Of a stretch of 64,000 bases of DNA, positions 9,018 through 17,954 are shown piece by piece (the first letter of the stretch is position 1; every line of letters starts with the position of its first letter). This DNA comes from JANQRX01 sp963663975 (GTDB taxonomy: Bacteria; Pseudomonadota; Alphaproteobacteria; Rhizobiales; Kaistiaceae). The translations under genes were made by a program, and so were the position numbers. Location of the stretch: NCBI GenBank assembly GCA_963663975.2, contig CAXXRA010000002.1, positions 130,940 through 194,939 of the forward strand, written 5' to 3'. The notes beneath the pieces were generated by a model. It ran no database searches. It saw nothing but the letters and a program-made list of their open reading frames with translations, and was not told the DNA's origin.

Positions 9018-9800
9018 ATGACTGCCATTCGCGCCTTCCTCATTAATCTTGACCGCAGTCAGGGTCGGCTTGCTCGTGTCTCGAAGCGGCTGGACGCCCT
9101 TGGTATCGATTGGGTCAGAGTACCCGCCGTCGATGGCAACGGTCTCGGTGAACCGCCGTGGCAAGGGTTCGATGCCCGCGCTTATGAGTGGAATAGGGGA
9201 AAGTCAGCGTCTCGGGGAGAAGTTGGCTGTTATCTGAGCCACATGAAAGCGCTGAAAACCATGTTGGCGGATGATGTTGAGTTTGGTCTTGTCCTTGAGG
9301 ATGACGCGGATCTCGGCTCCAACCTCGTGGAAGTGCTTGCCGACTTGATGGCGCGGCGGGAGGCGTGGGATCTTGTGAAGCTAAATGGCAGACACTGGGG
9401 CATGCCGATCACTATCGAGTCCCTCCGCTGCGGCCCCAACCTCGTCGCATTTATGCAGCGCAACACCGGATCGGCGGCATATGTTGTCGATCGGCTCGCC
9501 GCCGAACGGCTCTACGATGGTCTGTTGCCTATGAACGTCCCTTACGATCACGCCTTCGACCAGGCTTGGCGGTTTGGATTTAGGCTGCGTGGCGTGATGC
9601 CGTATCCGGTCTCGCTAACAGGCCATGACTCAACGATTTCAACGGCCGAGTTTGGGACGAGCCGTGGGCGCAAGAAGGTTTGGTACAAGCGTGGTGGTGT
9701 CTTGCTGTATAGGGCAAAGACTGAAACTCGTCGCGTCGCCCACTATCTCTTCAGCGACCCCGTATTGTGGCTGTGGTCGGGTAGGAAGCGGCGCCAGTAA
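9018..9800 (+). CDS. Glycosyltransferase family 25 (LPS-type)
   Basis: About 260 residues. The N-terminus AIRAFLINLDRSQGRLARVS, the motif GEVGCYLSHMKALKTML and the acidic LVLEDDADLG are hallmarks of GT25 enzymes of LPS outer-core synthesis, many of which are beta-1,4-galactosyltransferases. ATG 9018 is chosen over the in-frame ATG 8955 because homology begins right after it. The C-terminal basic stretch (SRGRKKVWYKRGG) may contact the membrane. Acceptor specificity cannot be told from sequence. Confidence 0.85.
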   Translation: MTAIRAFLINLDRSQGRLARVSKRLDALGIDWVRVPAVDGNGLGEPPWQGFDARAYEWNRGKSASRGEVGCYLSHMKALKTMLADDVEFGLVLEDDADLGSNLVEVLADLMARREAWDLVKLNGRHWGMPITIESLRCGPNLVAFMQRNTGSAAYVVDRLAAERLYDGLLPMNVPYDHAFDQAWRFGFRLRGVMPYPVSLTGHDSTISTAEFGTSRGRKKVWYKRGGVLLYRAKTETRRVAHYLFSDPVLWLWSGRKRRQ

Positions 9801-9943
9801 AGCGGCGATTGGGCTCACCGGATATCCGTCGAAATTCGGCGGCAGGCATGGAAGGCTTGGCGAAATGGCAAGAACATTGATGGCACCGACGCCTTGCCGT
9901 ACATTGGATTTTGTACCCTATGAGCCCACGGAGTATCTGAGCC

Positions 9944-10822
9944 CTGATCATTGTACGGCTGAAGGGCCGCTTAGGAAATCAGCTGTTCCAGTACGCGGCC
10001 GGACGAGCACTCTCGCTGCGCTTGTCTGTGCCATTCGGGCTTGACAAACGGTTCAGGTCCAAAGTGGCGCTTGAAGCCTTCAATATTGAAGATGCGCCGA
10101 TCGGTTCCAACCGTTTGCCATTTGACCGCAGCACATTTGTCAGGCGGCTGTTTAGAAGACAGAGCGCATGGTGGTCGTCTTTCAGATTTTACCACGAGGG
10201 GAACAGCGGTTATTCTCCGAGCGTGCTTTCGTTGTCAGACTGGGTGTACCTTGATGGCTACTTCCAAGCCGCTCGGCCTTGTTTGCGTCGTCCGTCCCAG
10301 CGTTACTTCTCAGACCAAGTAGTGGAGATCCGCAAAGAACTGGCCATAAAAGAACCTCCGTCGGGAAAAAACCTGGAAGCGCTCGATGCGATACGGGAGG
10401 CACCATCCGCCTCCGTTCACCTGCGCCGGGGTGACTATGTAAGCAATCCAAGAACTCTCCAACCGAACCTTTGGAACCTGCAGCCTCGAATATTACCGTC
10501 AGGCGGTCGACCTGGTTTCAGGCAGGAGCGGACAAAAGCTGGTTTTCCATGCTACTTTTTTTCCGACGATCCCGAATGGGCAAGGGAAAACCTTGATTTG
10601 GGTCATCCGACGCGATTCATGGATCACAATGGCCCCGATCAGGCCCATGAGGATATACGTCTCATGGCGGCGTGTGAGCATCACATCATCGCCAACAGTT
10701 CATTCAGTTGGTGGGGTGCCTGGCTCAACCCGCGACATGACAAGATCGTCGTGGCTCCCAGGCGGTGGTTCGTTGACGCGCAGCCGGGCACCGAGATCCC
10801 TGACAATTGGTTGCGTATTTGA
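9944..10822 (+). CDS. GT11 alpha-1,2-fucosyltransferase, unusual start and one internally shifted segment
   Basis: A GDP-fucose-dependent transferase that fits the gmd-fcl pair just downstream. The GT11 N-terminal signature is intact in this frame (IIVRLKGRLGNQLFQYAAGR). The central HLRRGDY (GDP-fucose site), FFSDDPEW and NSSFSWWGAWL follow. No ATG or GTG precedes the signature: the codon before IIV is CTG (9944), with an in-frame TGA two codons further up, so the start is CTG, ATT or damaged. Between about 10470 and 10560 the family sequence (SLEYYRQAVDLVSG) is in another frame, bounded by a shift near 10472 and a T7 run (10556-10562). The frame stays open, but roughly 28 residues are wrong. 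Confidence 0.75.
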   Translation: MIIVRLKGRLGNQLFQYAAGRALSLRLSVPFGLDKRFRSKVALEAFNIEDAPIGSNRLPFDRSTFVRRLFRRQSAWWSSFRFYHEGNSGYSPSVLSLSDWVYLDGYFQAARPCLRRPSQRYFSDQVVEIRKELAIKEPPSGKNLEALDAIREAPSASVHLRRGDYVSNPRTLQPNLWNLQPRILPSGGRPGFRQERTKAGFPCYFFSDDPEWARENLDLGHPTRFMDHNGPDQAHEDIRLMAACEHHIIANSSFSWWGAWLNPRHDKIVVAPRRWFVDAQPGTEIPDNWLRI

Positions 10823-11129
10823 CGATGATACCATCATAGATAGTACATGCGGCAAACCGTAAGAAACAACAAAATGGTGCATGGGCGGAGATCGATTGAC
10901 TTGATATCTGCTCGCGAAGCATCCGCCCGCAGCCAACCTTCTCGGCGAACGTCTTGAGCGCACGCGGCAAATCGGCGATATCACCAGCTGATCGCTGATT
11001 TCCCCAGATCACAGACGGGCTGATGATCCTCAGTAATCTCGCTTCGCCAACATCCGGCGAAACATGTGGCCCAGTGAAGGCGATCCAAAAAAACGGGCAC
11101 CCTTTGAGCCCCGATCTAGGAATGGATAA
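10823..11129. other. Intergenic; weak coding signal on the minus strand, unassigned
   Basis: A 307-base gap before gmd. The minus strand is open across it and reads ARLLRIISPSVIWGNQRSAG, which looks protein-like, but I cannot connect it to a family and it lacks a credible start. It may be the scar of a lost glycan gene. Promoter elements for gmd would be expected here, but none is clear. Confidence 0.3.
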
Positions 11130-12260
11130 ATGGCAAAAGTCGCCCTTATCACCGGCATAACGGGGCAGGACGGTGCCTATCTCGCCGAGTTCCTTCTTAA
11201 AACGGGATACCGCGTCCACGGCATCAAACGGCGCACGTCATTATTCAACACCGATCGGCTGGACCATCTTTTCCACGACATGCACGAACATGGCCAGCCG
11301 TTTCAGCTACATCACGGCGACCTGACTGACTCCAGTAGCCTGCTACGCACCCTGGCCGAAGTCCGGCCGGATGAGATCTACAATCTGGCGGCGCAAAGTC
11401 ACGTCGCGGTGTCCTTCGAGGAGCCGGAATACACAGCCAATGCCGTCGCGCTCGGCGCTCTCCGCCTCCTGGAGGCAATCCGTATCCTCAAGCTCGACGA
11501 CCGCACGCGCTACTACCAGGCCTCAAGTTCGGAACTGTTCGGCAACGCGGCCGAAACGCCGCAAAACGAAACGACGCCGTTCCACCCGCGTTCGCCTTAC
11601 GCGATCGCCAAGCTTTACGCCTACTGGATCACCGTCAACTACCGCGAGGCCTATGGTCTGTTCGCCTGCAACGGTATCCTGTTCAACCATGAAAGCCCCA
11701 TCCGCGGAGAGACCTTCGTCACCCGCAAGATCACACGCGGTTTGGCGCGCATCGTGACCGGTCTCCAAGAACGTCTCTACCTGGGCAACCTCGATGCAGC
11801 GCGCGACTGGGGTCACGCCCGCGATTTCGTCGAAGCGCAGTGGCTGATGCTGCAACGGGATAAGCCTGTTGACCTGGTGATCGCGACGGGCAGGCAACAC
11901 AGCGTGCGGGAATTCGTCACTGCGGCGGCGGGCGAGCTGGGAATTACCGTGGAGTGGCGGGGCGCAGGAGCGGAAGAGACCGGTGTCATCGCTACCGTCG
12001 AGGATGACTCAGCGAGCAACAAAGTATCAGTCGGTCAAACAATCGTCGCTGTCGACCCCAACTACTACCGGCCCACCGAGGTCGATGCGCTGCTGGGAGA
12101 CGCAAGTCTTGCGCGCGAGATTCTAAATTGGCACCCCGCGACCACATTCGAGGAACTCGTCGCGGAGATGGCTCAGGCTGATCTGGTTCTGGCGAAACGT
12201 GAGCTGACAACGTCAGGCCATGGGCGCAAGATCCACCGACCCGACCTTGAGGAGGGCTGA
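11130..12260 (+). CDS. gmd: GDP-mannose 4,6-dehydratase
   Basis: Converts GDP-D-mannose to GDP-4-keto-6-deoxy-D-mannose, the first step to GDP-L-fucose, in the cytoplasm. It is a 376-residue extended SDR with the NADP-binding GITGQDGAYLAEFLL at the N-terminus, the catalytic triad region (QASSSELFGN with Thr/Ser and Glu; YAIAK with Tyr and Lys), NHESPIRGETFVTRKIT for nucleotide-sugar binding, and PNYYRPTEVDALLGD near the end. Length is normal. The start ATGGCAAAAGTC is supported by homology from residue 2. It is followed 6 bases later by fcl, forming a two-gene operon. Confidence 0.96.
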   Translation: MAKVALITGITGQDGAYLAEFLLKTGYRVHGIKRRTSLFNTDRLDHLFHDMHEHGQPFQLHHGDLTDSSSLLRTLAEVRPDEIYNLAAQSHVAVSFEEPEYTANAVALGALRLLEAIRILKLDDRTRYYQASSSELFGNAAETPQNETTPFHPRSPYAIAKLYAYWITVNYREAYGLFACNGILFNHESPIRGETFVTRKITRGLARIVTGLQERLYLGNLDAARDWGHARDFVEAQWLMLQRDKPVDLVIATGRQHSVREFVTAAAGELGITVEWRGAGAEETGVIATVEDDSASNKVSVGQTIVAVDPNYYRPTEVDALLGDASLAREILNWHPATTFEELVAEMAQADLVLAKRELTTSGHGRKIHRPDLEEG

Positions 12261-12266
12261 GGATCG

Positions 12267-13199
12267 ATGCCAGCAGAGATTCTCATTACCGGCGGGACCG
12301 GAATGGTCGGCCGAAACGTCCTCGACCTCGCTCGCGCGCGGGGCGTGGCCATAGTCGCCCCCGTCCGAGCCGAAATGGACCTGCTCGATCCCGATGCGGT
12401 CGCCCGAACGTTGCGCGCTGTTCGACCGGACATCGTAATCCACGCCGCCGGCCGCGTCGGTGGGATCGAAGCGAACATGCGCGAGCCGACGGCTTTTCTC
12501 ACCGAGAACTGGGATATGGGACGCAACCTCGTCCTCGGCGCGCGCGCGGCTGCGGTGCCTCGTCTGATAAACCTCGGCAGCTCGTGCATGTACCCGAAGG
12601 ACTCGGACCGCAAACTCTCCGAGGATGATATCCTGGCAGGGACACTGGAGCCGACCAATGAAGCGTACGCGATCGCCAAATCAGCCGTGGCCCGCCTGTG
12701 CGAGTACGTAAGCGCGGAAACGCCCTCGCACAGCTACAAGACGTTGGTCCCGTGCAACCTCTTTGGCCGGTACGACGTGTTCGACCCATCGCGGTCGCAT
12801 CTGGCGGCGGCCGCGCTTCACAAGCTTCACACAGCCAAGGCGACGGGCGCTGACGTCGAGATCTGGGGCGAGGGAACCGCCCGGCGGGAATTTCTCTACG
12901 CCGGCGATCTCGCTGACGCGATCCTCGCCGCAGTCGAGCACTTTGATAGTCTACCCCCGATCATGAACGTCGGGATGGGCATCGATTATAGCGTCAACGA
13001 GTATTACGAAGCTGCAGCGGAGGTCGTTGGTTTCACCGGAAAATTCACCCACGATCTGTCGCGCCCGGTCGGCATGCAGTGGAAGCTCATGGAGGTCTCG
13101 CTCGCGACGGAGTGGGGCTGGACCGCTAAGACCGCATTGCGGGACGGCCTCGCAGACGCGTATGCGTGGTACTGCACCGAGGTCGATCAAGGTGCGTGA
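12267..13199 (+). CDS. fcl: GDP-L-fucose synthase (epimerase/reductase)
   Basis: Carries out 3,5-epimerisation and 4-reduction of GDP-4-keto-6-deoxymannose to GDP-L-fucose with NADPH. It is a 310-residue SDR with GGTGMVGRN at the N-terminus, the family motif HAAGRVGGIEANM, LGSSCMYPK with the catalytic Ser and Cys, YAIAK with Tyr and Lys, and NLFGRYDVFDP. The product should serve the GT11 enzyme upstream. A diverged, truncated second copy lies at 1-214. Confidence 0.96.
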   Translation: MPAEILITGGTGMVGRNVLDLARARGVAIVAPVRAEMDLLDPDAVARTLRAVRPDIVIHAAGRVGGIEANMREPTAFLTENWDMGRNLVLGARAAAVPRLINLGSSCMYPKDSDRKLSEDDILAGTLEPTNEAYAIAKSAVARLCEYVSAETPSHSYKTLVPCNLFGRYDVFDPSRSHLAAAALHKLHTAKATGADVEIWGEGTARREFLYAGDLADAILAAVEHFDSLPPIMNVGMGIDYSVNEYYEAAAEVVGFTGKFTHDLSRPVGMQWKLMEVSLATEWGWTAKTALRDGLADAYAWYCTEVDQGA

Positions 13200-13743
13200 T
13201 GCGGCTCCGCGGCCAAACTGCGGCCGCCGCCTGATCCTCACCGGCGTGACGGGTTAGGGTGTGTCATGCGTTCCAGCGAAAACTGAGGGAGAGGTGTGTC
13301 TCGATGAAGGCAAACGGGCATCCCCGGTACTGAACGCACTGGCGTCGCCGGCTTCGGTGCATTGCAATCCCGATGGCGAAGGACCGGTCTTGCCAACGCC
13401 CGTCAATGGCGGCAATCTCAGCTCAACAAACAGGCCCATCGTGTGGATGTCGGCTTAAGACCGATCTCGCCGGAACAGCGGCGTGCTAAATGGCGTACTT
13501 TTACTCTGGCAAGTGGCGGGTATTTACTCCAGTGTTGACAGATTCGCACGTAGAGTCGTCAAAAAAAATAGGCACATATTCGGCCGACCCAGCCACCCCC
13601 GAGATCGCGGCGTGGCAGTGATTGAGTGTGCTATATCCATCCCCCACCCCGGGATCGGCGGCCGAGGTGATGGCCGGGCAAGGCCGCGGCATCGTTGTCA
13701 CATCCCCCCGCTAAACTTGCGACGTTGTTAGGCAGTTGCCCCG
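13200..13743. other. Intergenic, no supported gene
   Basis: About 540 bases with no frame showing a recognisable domain on either strand. It separates the fucose operon from the GT29-like gene and may mark another rearrangement scar, but I see no inverted repeats or target duplications. Confidence 0.4.
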
Positions 13744-14475
13744 ATGTATTCCCTTCAACAATCCTGGCGGGCAATGACGCAAGAAATTCCGACGCTTCCC
13801 GTGGTCGCAGGAAATGCCTTTGTCTTTGGCTCGGCACCAAATCCAGTCGTGTCGAGGGAGCTGCTCCACGACTCCAAGATCGTGACCGCCAATGCCTCAC
13901 AAGTCAGCCTTGAAGCCTACGGTGTCGAAAAACCATATATCACGTTCATGCGTTCCAATATGCACGAAGAACGCGATGTCGACACCAACACGCTTGAAGC
14001 GCTACGCGGTCGGTGTACTGAAATCCTGATCGTCATCTCCGACAATTTGTCTTATCTCGAGCAACAATTGCGATGTCTGTCGGAAATAAACTATCAATAC
14101 GACGAGATGTTTTTCGTAAACAAGAGTCAGTGAAAACTTCTTATGAACACTGTCATTGGGATGAAACCAATTTTTCTCGTGCAGAAATCTTCGCCGTCAA
14201 TTGGCGTGACGGCGGTGATGGGGAGCTTGGTAATGGGGGCGAGTAACATTTTCATTTCCGGTTTTTCATTGCGGACCGCTGGCCTCTCCTACAGTTCTTC
14301 TATTTTTGAACGGAAGCATGTCAACGCCGATCGCAGGCTGCTCAAAAAGGCGGTGCGCCACGGCAATCCGATTTTCGCCCTTGAGGAGGAATTTGCGGTC
14401 GACGCTGGTCTGCAGTTGTGGCAATCTAACCCGTCGCACGCAGTACGCAGTTTGGCGCCGCTTAGCCTCAGATAG
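13744..14475 (+). pseudogene. GT29-like / capsule-associated protein with one in-frame TGA
   Basis: Two same-frame pieces, 13744-14133 and 14134-14475, are separated only by TGA 14131-14133. The first holds AFVFGSAPNPVVSRELL and KIVTANASQVSLEAYG. The second holds GVTAVMGSLVMGASNIFISG, then AGLSYSSSIFERKHVNADRR, resembling sialyltransferase-type (GT29-like) or membrane-associated proteins found in alphaproteobacterial capsule loci. Reading through the TGA gives one protein of about 243 residues. ATG 14143 could reinitiate, but the second piece alone lacks the N-terminal half. A CGA to TGA mutation is the simplest cause. Its end overlaps the convergent cytidylyltransferase by a few bases. Confidence 0.6.
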
Positions 14476-15045
14476 CACGGGACAGGTGTTGCTCGACAAC
14501 GGCGAGAGCGTCGAGAATGTCGACCGCCTGATTTGCTCCTGAAAGCGCAACAATCCGGAACTCGTAGCCCAGTTCGACAAACCGAAGGATTTCGATATCT
14601 TCAATCGCCTCGGGGTCGATTTTTCATTGCATGCGCCGAAAGCGACCAGGGCCTCAGCCGGGGAGCTGTAAATGCAGATCTGCATCCATCCCTTTTCAAA
14701 CGTGTCATGCATGTTACCGGGAATGGACGATCGCGACATGTAGAGCAGCCTGTTATTGTGGCCCACGACCACTTTGGGAACGGTTCGGGATCGCCATTCT
14801 GATTCGGCGCTGATCGGGGCAATCCCGTTCCACAAGATCGACGGTTCTTGGATTGCGTGGTCCAGCATGACCATTATATCGTCTGGATCAATTGTCGGCT
14901 CGTAATTGATTATGAAATCAAAACTGGGGTTAGCTACCGCGAACTGATAAATCCGGTCGGTGCCAGTCAAGCAAGCGTTGCTGGTCACAATGACCTGGGC
15001 ACCACCAGCATGACACACCGCTTCACGCAACCGAGTCTCAGACCC
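14468..15045 (-). pseudogene. Second KdsB/NeuA-like cytidylyltransferase, N-terminally truncated and frameshifted
   Basis: The minus strand reads GGAQVIVTSNACLTGTDRI (the GTDR motif of CMP-sugar synthetases), then NYEPTIDPDDIMVMLDHAI, KVVVGHNNRLLYMSRSSIP and the C-terminal EAIEDIEILRFVELGYEFRI, which is one register over. Loss of one C at the tract 14612-14615 accounts for the shift, and the corrected stop is TGA 14468-14470. The first 55-60 residues, including the CTP-binding loop, are missing; homology begins at about 15045, right at the end of the LAB_N gene, so a deletion joined the two. NYEPT replaces the usual NVQGDEP, another sign of drift. Confidence 0.72.
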
Positions 15046-15056
15046 CGCGTCCCGGC

Positions 15057-15416
15057 CTAATCCACCACCACCTTACCGGCCTCGTCGGCTTCGCTATCCG
15101 TGCGCTTCTTACGCCAAATGAGGGCGATGTTGCGCGCATAGATGATCAGCCCCATCCCCTGGCCCAGCATGAAGACCGGGTCCAATCGATAGGTCGCGTA
15201 GGCGAACAGCATCGCCCCGCCGGCGAGGCTGAAATACCAGAACACCTCCGGCACGATTGACTCTCTGGCCCGCTCGCTGGCGATCCACTGCACCAGAAAG
15301 CGCATGGAGAACATCAGTTGGGCGCCAAGCCCGAGCCCAAGCCAAATTCGCTCGGTCGGCGTGGTGCCCATCCACCAATCGGCAAGTTGACCGACGATCC
15401 CGGCAATCATTTCCAT
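15057..15416 (-). CDS. LAB_N (lipid A biosynthesis N-terminal domain) membrane protein
   Basis: A 119-residue protein with about three hydrophobic segments and the LAB_N signature: QLMFSMRFLVQWIASER near residue 35, PEVFWYFSLAGGAMLFAYA near 57, and QGMGLIIYARNIALIW near 88. Members are small inner-membrane proteins encoded beside DPM1/ArnC-like GT2 and ArnT-like enzymes. They are thought to aid polyprenyl-phosphate-sugar translocation or transfer, but the exact role is unproven. It lies downstream of and in the same direction as the GT2 gene, separated by a MITE-like repeat that starts 15 bases before its start codon. Confidence 0.85.
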   Translation of the reverse strand: MEMIAGIVGQLADWWMGTTPTERIWLGLGLGAQLMFSMRFLVQWIASERARESIVPEVFWYFSLAGGAMLFAYATYRLDPVFMLGQGMGLIIYARNIALIWRKKRTDSEADEAGKVVVD

Positions 15417-15430
15417 GTATCGTCCTCGAA

Positions 15431-15567
15431 CCTAGTGGATCAACCGAGACATTTGAGTCCAGACTGGGTTGCTGGTGAGTGAACCGTAAAGCATTGTAAT
15501 GTCTCGATAAGTTGATCCATTCAGCAAAACAGGCCAGTGGTTCGAAACGATAGACTCGAACCACTAA
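15431..15567. repeat. MITE-like hairpin repeat B, copy 1
   Basis: About 137 bases bounded by TAGTGG and CCACTA, consistent with TA target duplication. Two nested inverted repeats are visible: GGATCAACCGAGACATT against AATGTCTCGATAAGTTGATCC, and GTGGTTCGA against TCGAACCAC. An inverted second copy lies at 55270-55438. It sits in the GT2/LAB_N intergenic region and may affect LAB_N expression by folding in the transcript. Confidence 0.8.
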
Positions 15568-15639
15568 GTGATCCAATCGCCGTCGCGTGAGCGCAAATGC
15601 AACCGTTTGCGCCGGCCGGCGCCGGCACCGATTTCGTCA

Positions 15640-16410
15640 TTAATCGTCCCCGCGCAATTTCGTTGGGGCCACCTCACGCCCCGATGCACTGTCTTCGATA
15701 ATCCGCGGGACCAGACTGCGCCGCCGCAACCAGCTTACGCCGATGAGATCGTAGAGGCCAATCAGCGCCCGGCCGAGATTGGAGTACTTGGAGACCCCGG
15801 CCCGACGAGGCCGGTCATTGACCGGCAGAAATTCCACCTGGTGGCCCTGGCTCAGGAACAGGGCGGGCAGATAGCGGTGGATGGTGGTAAAGAACGGCAG
15901 ACCCAGAAAGGCATCACGCCAGTAGACCTTGACCCCGCATCCGGTGTCGGGGCAACCGTCGCGCAGGACAGCGTCGCGAATCCAGTTGGCCGCCCTGGAA
16001 GCGAGTTTCTTCGAACCCTCGGCTCTTCGATTGGTACGAACACCACCGACCAGCGCCGGGCCCTCGCCCCCCGGCGGCCCAAGCTTTTCCAGCAGGCGTT
16101 CAATATCGCGGGGATCGTTCTGCCCATCACCGTCCATCGTCGCGATGACGGGACACTCGGCCGCCAGGATGCCGGTTCTGAGAGCTACGCTTTGACCGCC
16201 CGGCCGCGCGTGCCGCATGTACCGCAGGCCCGGAAAACGGCCGCTGTCGACCAGCGTCTTGACCTCGCCCGGCGTATCATCGTCGCTGCCATCGTCGACG
16301 ACGATCACCTCGCCGATGACGTTCCGCGCGACAACGTCGTAGGTCTCTTCGACCAGTCGTCCAATATTGCCCGCTTCGTTGAGGGCTGGAATCACAACGG
16401 AAATACGCAT
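15640..16410 (-). CDS. DPM1/ArnC-like family 2 glycosyltransferase
   Basis: Expected to transfer a sugar from a nucleotide donor to polyprenyl phosphate on the cytoplasmic face. The GT-A fold is visible from residue 1: MRISVVIPALNEAGNIGRLV, VIVVDDGSDDDTPGEV, the DxD loop ATMDGDGQNDP, and DTGCGVKVYWRDAF. The C-terminal KYSNLGRALIGLYDLIGVSWL is amphipathic or membrane-associated. I use ATG 16410; an upstream in-frame start adds an unsupported leader. Together with LAB_N and the two GT39 proteins it forms a lipid-linked sugar route of the ArnC/ArnT kind. The sugar is not identifiable. Confidence 0.88.
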   Translation of the reverse strand: MRISVVIPALNEAGNIGRLVEETYDVVARNVIGEVIVVDDGSDDDTPGEVKTLVDSGRFPGLRYMRHARPGGQSVALRTGILAAECPVIATMDGDGQNDPRDIERLLEKLGPPGGEGPALVGGVRTNRRAEGSKKLASRAANWIRDAVLRDGCPDTGCGVKVYWRDAFLGLPFFTTIHRYLPALFLSQGHQVEFLPVNDRPRRAGVSKYSNLGRALIGLYDLIGVSWLRRRSLVPRIIEDSASGREVAPTKLRGDD

Positions 16411-16627
16411 GTCACACGGGGTAGCAGGGAGCGAGATTCGATCGACACCCATGTGGCACACATCCCCATCGACCGCAACCGCCGGCGTAAAACGCAGGCC
16501 CCTGCCAAATGCTTGAAAAATAAGCGCAATGTCAGGAAATTTGCCGGGCGTGCAAGCATGTTCGGCGCCGGCAAGAGATTGAGGACAGCCCTCCAGCCAA
16601 GCCCGTCGACAAAACCCCGTCCATTCA

Positions 16628-17596
16628 CTAGATGTGAAGCTTCAACAGGTTGTCCCGGTTCAGGCCGAGTCGGCTGATTGGTGTTTGTCGATTGAGGCTG
16701 GCATGGGGTCGATGCCAGTTGTAGCGGTGCTGCCATTTCGGCAGATCTGCTTTTCGCTGGTCTGAGTTGTGGAATTCGGTTGCGTAGGCCCATTCTCGCA
16801 ACATTGTCTGGATGAAGCGTTCGGCCTTGCCGTTGGTCTGAGGCGTGTAGGGTTTGGTGCGGATATGCTTGATGGTGAGCCTTCGGCAGGCATCGCGGAA
16901 GGCCTTGGATCTGTAGCATGATCCATTGTCGGTCATGACGCGGGTGATGGTAACGCCGAGGGTGGCAAAGTAGGTTACGGCGGCTTCGAGGAAGGCCACG
17001 GCGCTTTCCTTTTTCTCGTTCGGGAAGATGTCGGCAAAGCCGATGCGGGAATGGTCGTCGATGGCGACGTGGACATACTCCCAACCGGGCGCGGTGCCGT
17101 TATGGCGCTGGTTGCTCTGGCGCCTGCGATCGCCGGTGATGCGATGGCCGACACGATTGAAGCGACCGAGCTTCTTGATGTCCATATGGATGATTTCGCC
17201 TGGCGTTTCGCGCTCATAGCGCGGGCGTGGCTGGTTGGGCTCGAGGGCGGACAACAGGCTGAGGCCACGCCGCTTGAGAATACGGCTGACGGTCGCCCGG
17301 CTGAGGCCGAGTTCCTGGGCGATGTGGTCCTGCGTGCAACGAGCCCGGCGCAAGACCTCGACCGCTTCGCCGGTGGCCCAAGGCGTTTGGCTTGGCGAGG
17401 AATGGGGCCTGGAGGACCGGTCGGCAAGCCCGGCAATGCCCTCCGCGCGAAACCGGCCCAACCACTTGGCGACGGTCTTGGCCGTTGTCTTGAAACGGCG
17501 TGCGGCCTGAGCCTTCGTCATGGCCTCATCCATGACGGCGCGAACCATGGCCTCTCGACCTTTCGGCGTAAGATGGGCATTCTGGTGAACGTCCAT
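16628..17596 (-). CDS. IS481-family transposase
   Basis: About 322 residues from MDVHQNAHLTPKGREAMVRA, the usual family start; the frame extends 22 codons further without support. A helix-turn-helix pair lies in residues about 20-120 (AAARRF-type, DHIAQELGLSRATVSRILKR). The rve integrase core has Asp in GEIIHMDIKKLG, Asp in VMTDNGSCYRS and Glu in TNGKAERFIQTM. It ends RLGLNRDNLLKLHI. No damage is seen, so it is probably active. Confidence 0.93.
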   Translation of the reverse strand: MDVHQNAHLTPKGREAMVRAVMDEAMTKAQAARRFKTTAKTVAKWLGRFRAEGIAGLADRSSRPHSSPSQTPWATGEAVEVLRRARCTQDHIAQELGLSRATVSRILKRRGLSLLSALEPNQPRPRYERETPGEIIHMDIKKLGRFNRVGHRITGDRRRQSNQRHNGTAPGWEYVHVAIDDHSRIGFADIFPNEKKESAVAFLEAAVTYFATLGVTITRVMTDNGSCYRSKAFRDACRRLTIKHIRTKPYTPQTNGKAERFIQTMLREWAYATEFHNSDQRKADLPKWQHRYNWHRPHASLNRQTPISRLGLNRDNLLKLHI

Positions 17597-17680
17597 TCGG
17601 TCCTCCGGAGAATCACTGACGTTGGCTGACATCAGCTTCTCTCGACAGGACCGAATGGACAACGTCCTGAAAATTCACAA
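16632..17680 (-). mobile_element. IS481-family insertion sequence
   Basis: A 1049-bp element with terminal repeats (ATGTGAAGCTTCAACAGGTT at one end; TTGTGAATTTTCAGGACGTT read inward from the other). It is flanked by 4-bp direct repeats CTAG (16628-16631 and 17681-17684). The right CTAG overlaps the TA and first G of the adjoining MITE, so this IS landed exactly at the MITE edge. The transposase stop codon TAG is completed by the target duplication. Confidence 0.92.
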
Positions 17681-17683
17681 CTA

Positions 17684-17952
17684 GAGCCCTTTCAACCAAC
17701 TCGGAGCCATTCTGACGGAGCGATTTTGTGACAGGATCAAGTCGAGGTTCGATGAGCGTATCTGGATACAGTCAAGGGGACTTGGCGAAGGAATTGGCGC
17801 AAAATCGCCCGTCCCTCGGGTTTCCGATTGGCTGGTGCCCAACCCCGAACCAATCTAGAACGATGCGGTGGCATCGCCCGTCGATCGTTTCGACGCTGGA
17901 TCGCCTTCCCAATCGCGAAACAGAATTGACCCCGATTTGGTCGAAAGGGCTC
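17684..17952. repeat. MITE-like element A, copy 1
   Basis: A 269-bp non-coding element with terminal inverted repeats starting GAGCCCTTTCAACCAACTC on the left and the same motif, degenerate, on the right. It is flanked by TA (17682-17683 and 17953-17954). A second, oppositely oriented copy lies at 42033-42303. The TA duplication and GAGCCC ends suggest mobilisation by an IS630/Tc1-type transposase, which is not in the window. Confidence 0.85.
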
Positions 17953-17954
17953 TA

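Noticed and set aside
13200..13500. Possible group II intron or IS110-type non-coding part
   Set aside because: No domain V-like hairpin, reverse transcriptase or defined ends could be found.
15535..15567. tRNA-like T-arm motif (GGTTCGA) in repeat B
   Set aside because: The surrounding bases form a simple hairpin, with no acceptor, D or anticodon arm; not a tRNA or attachment site.
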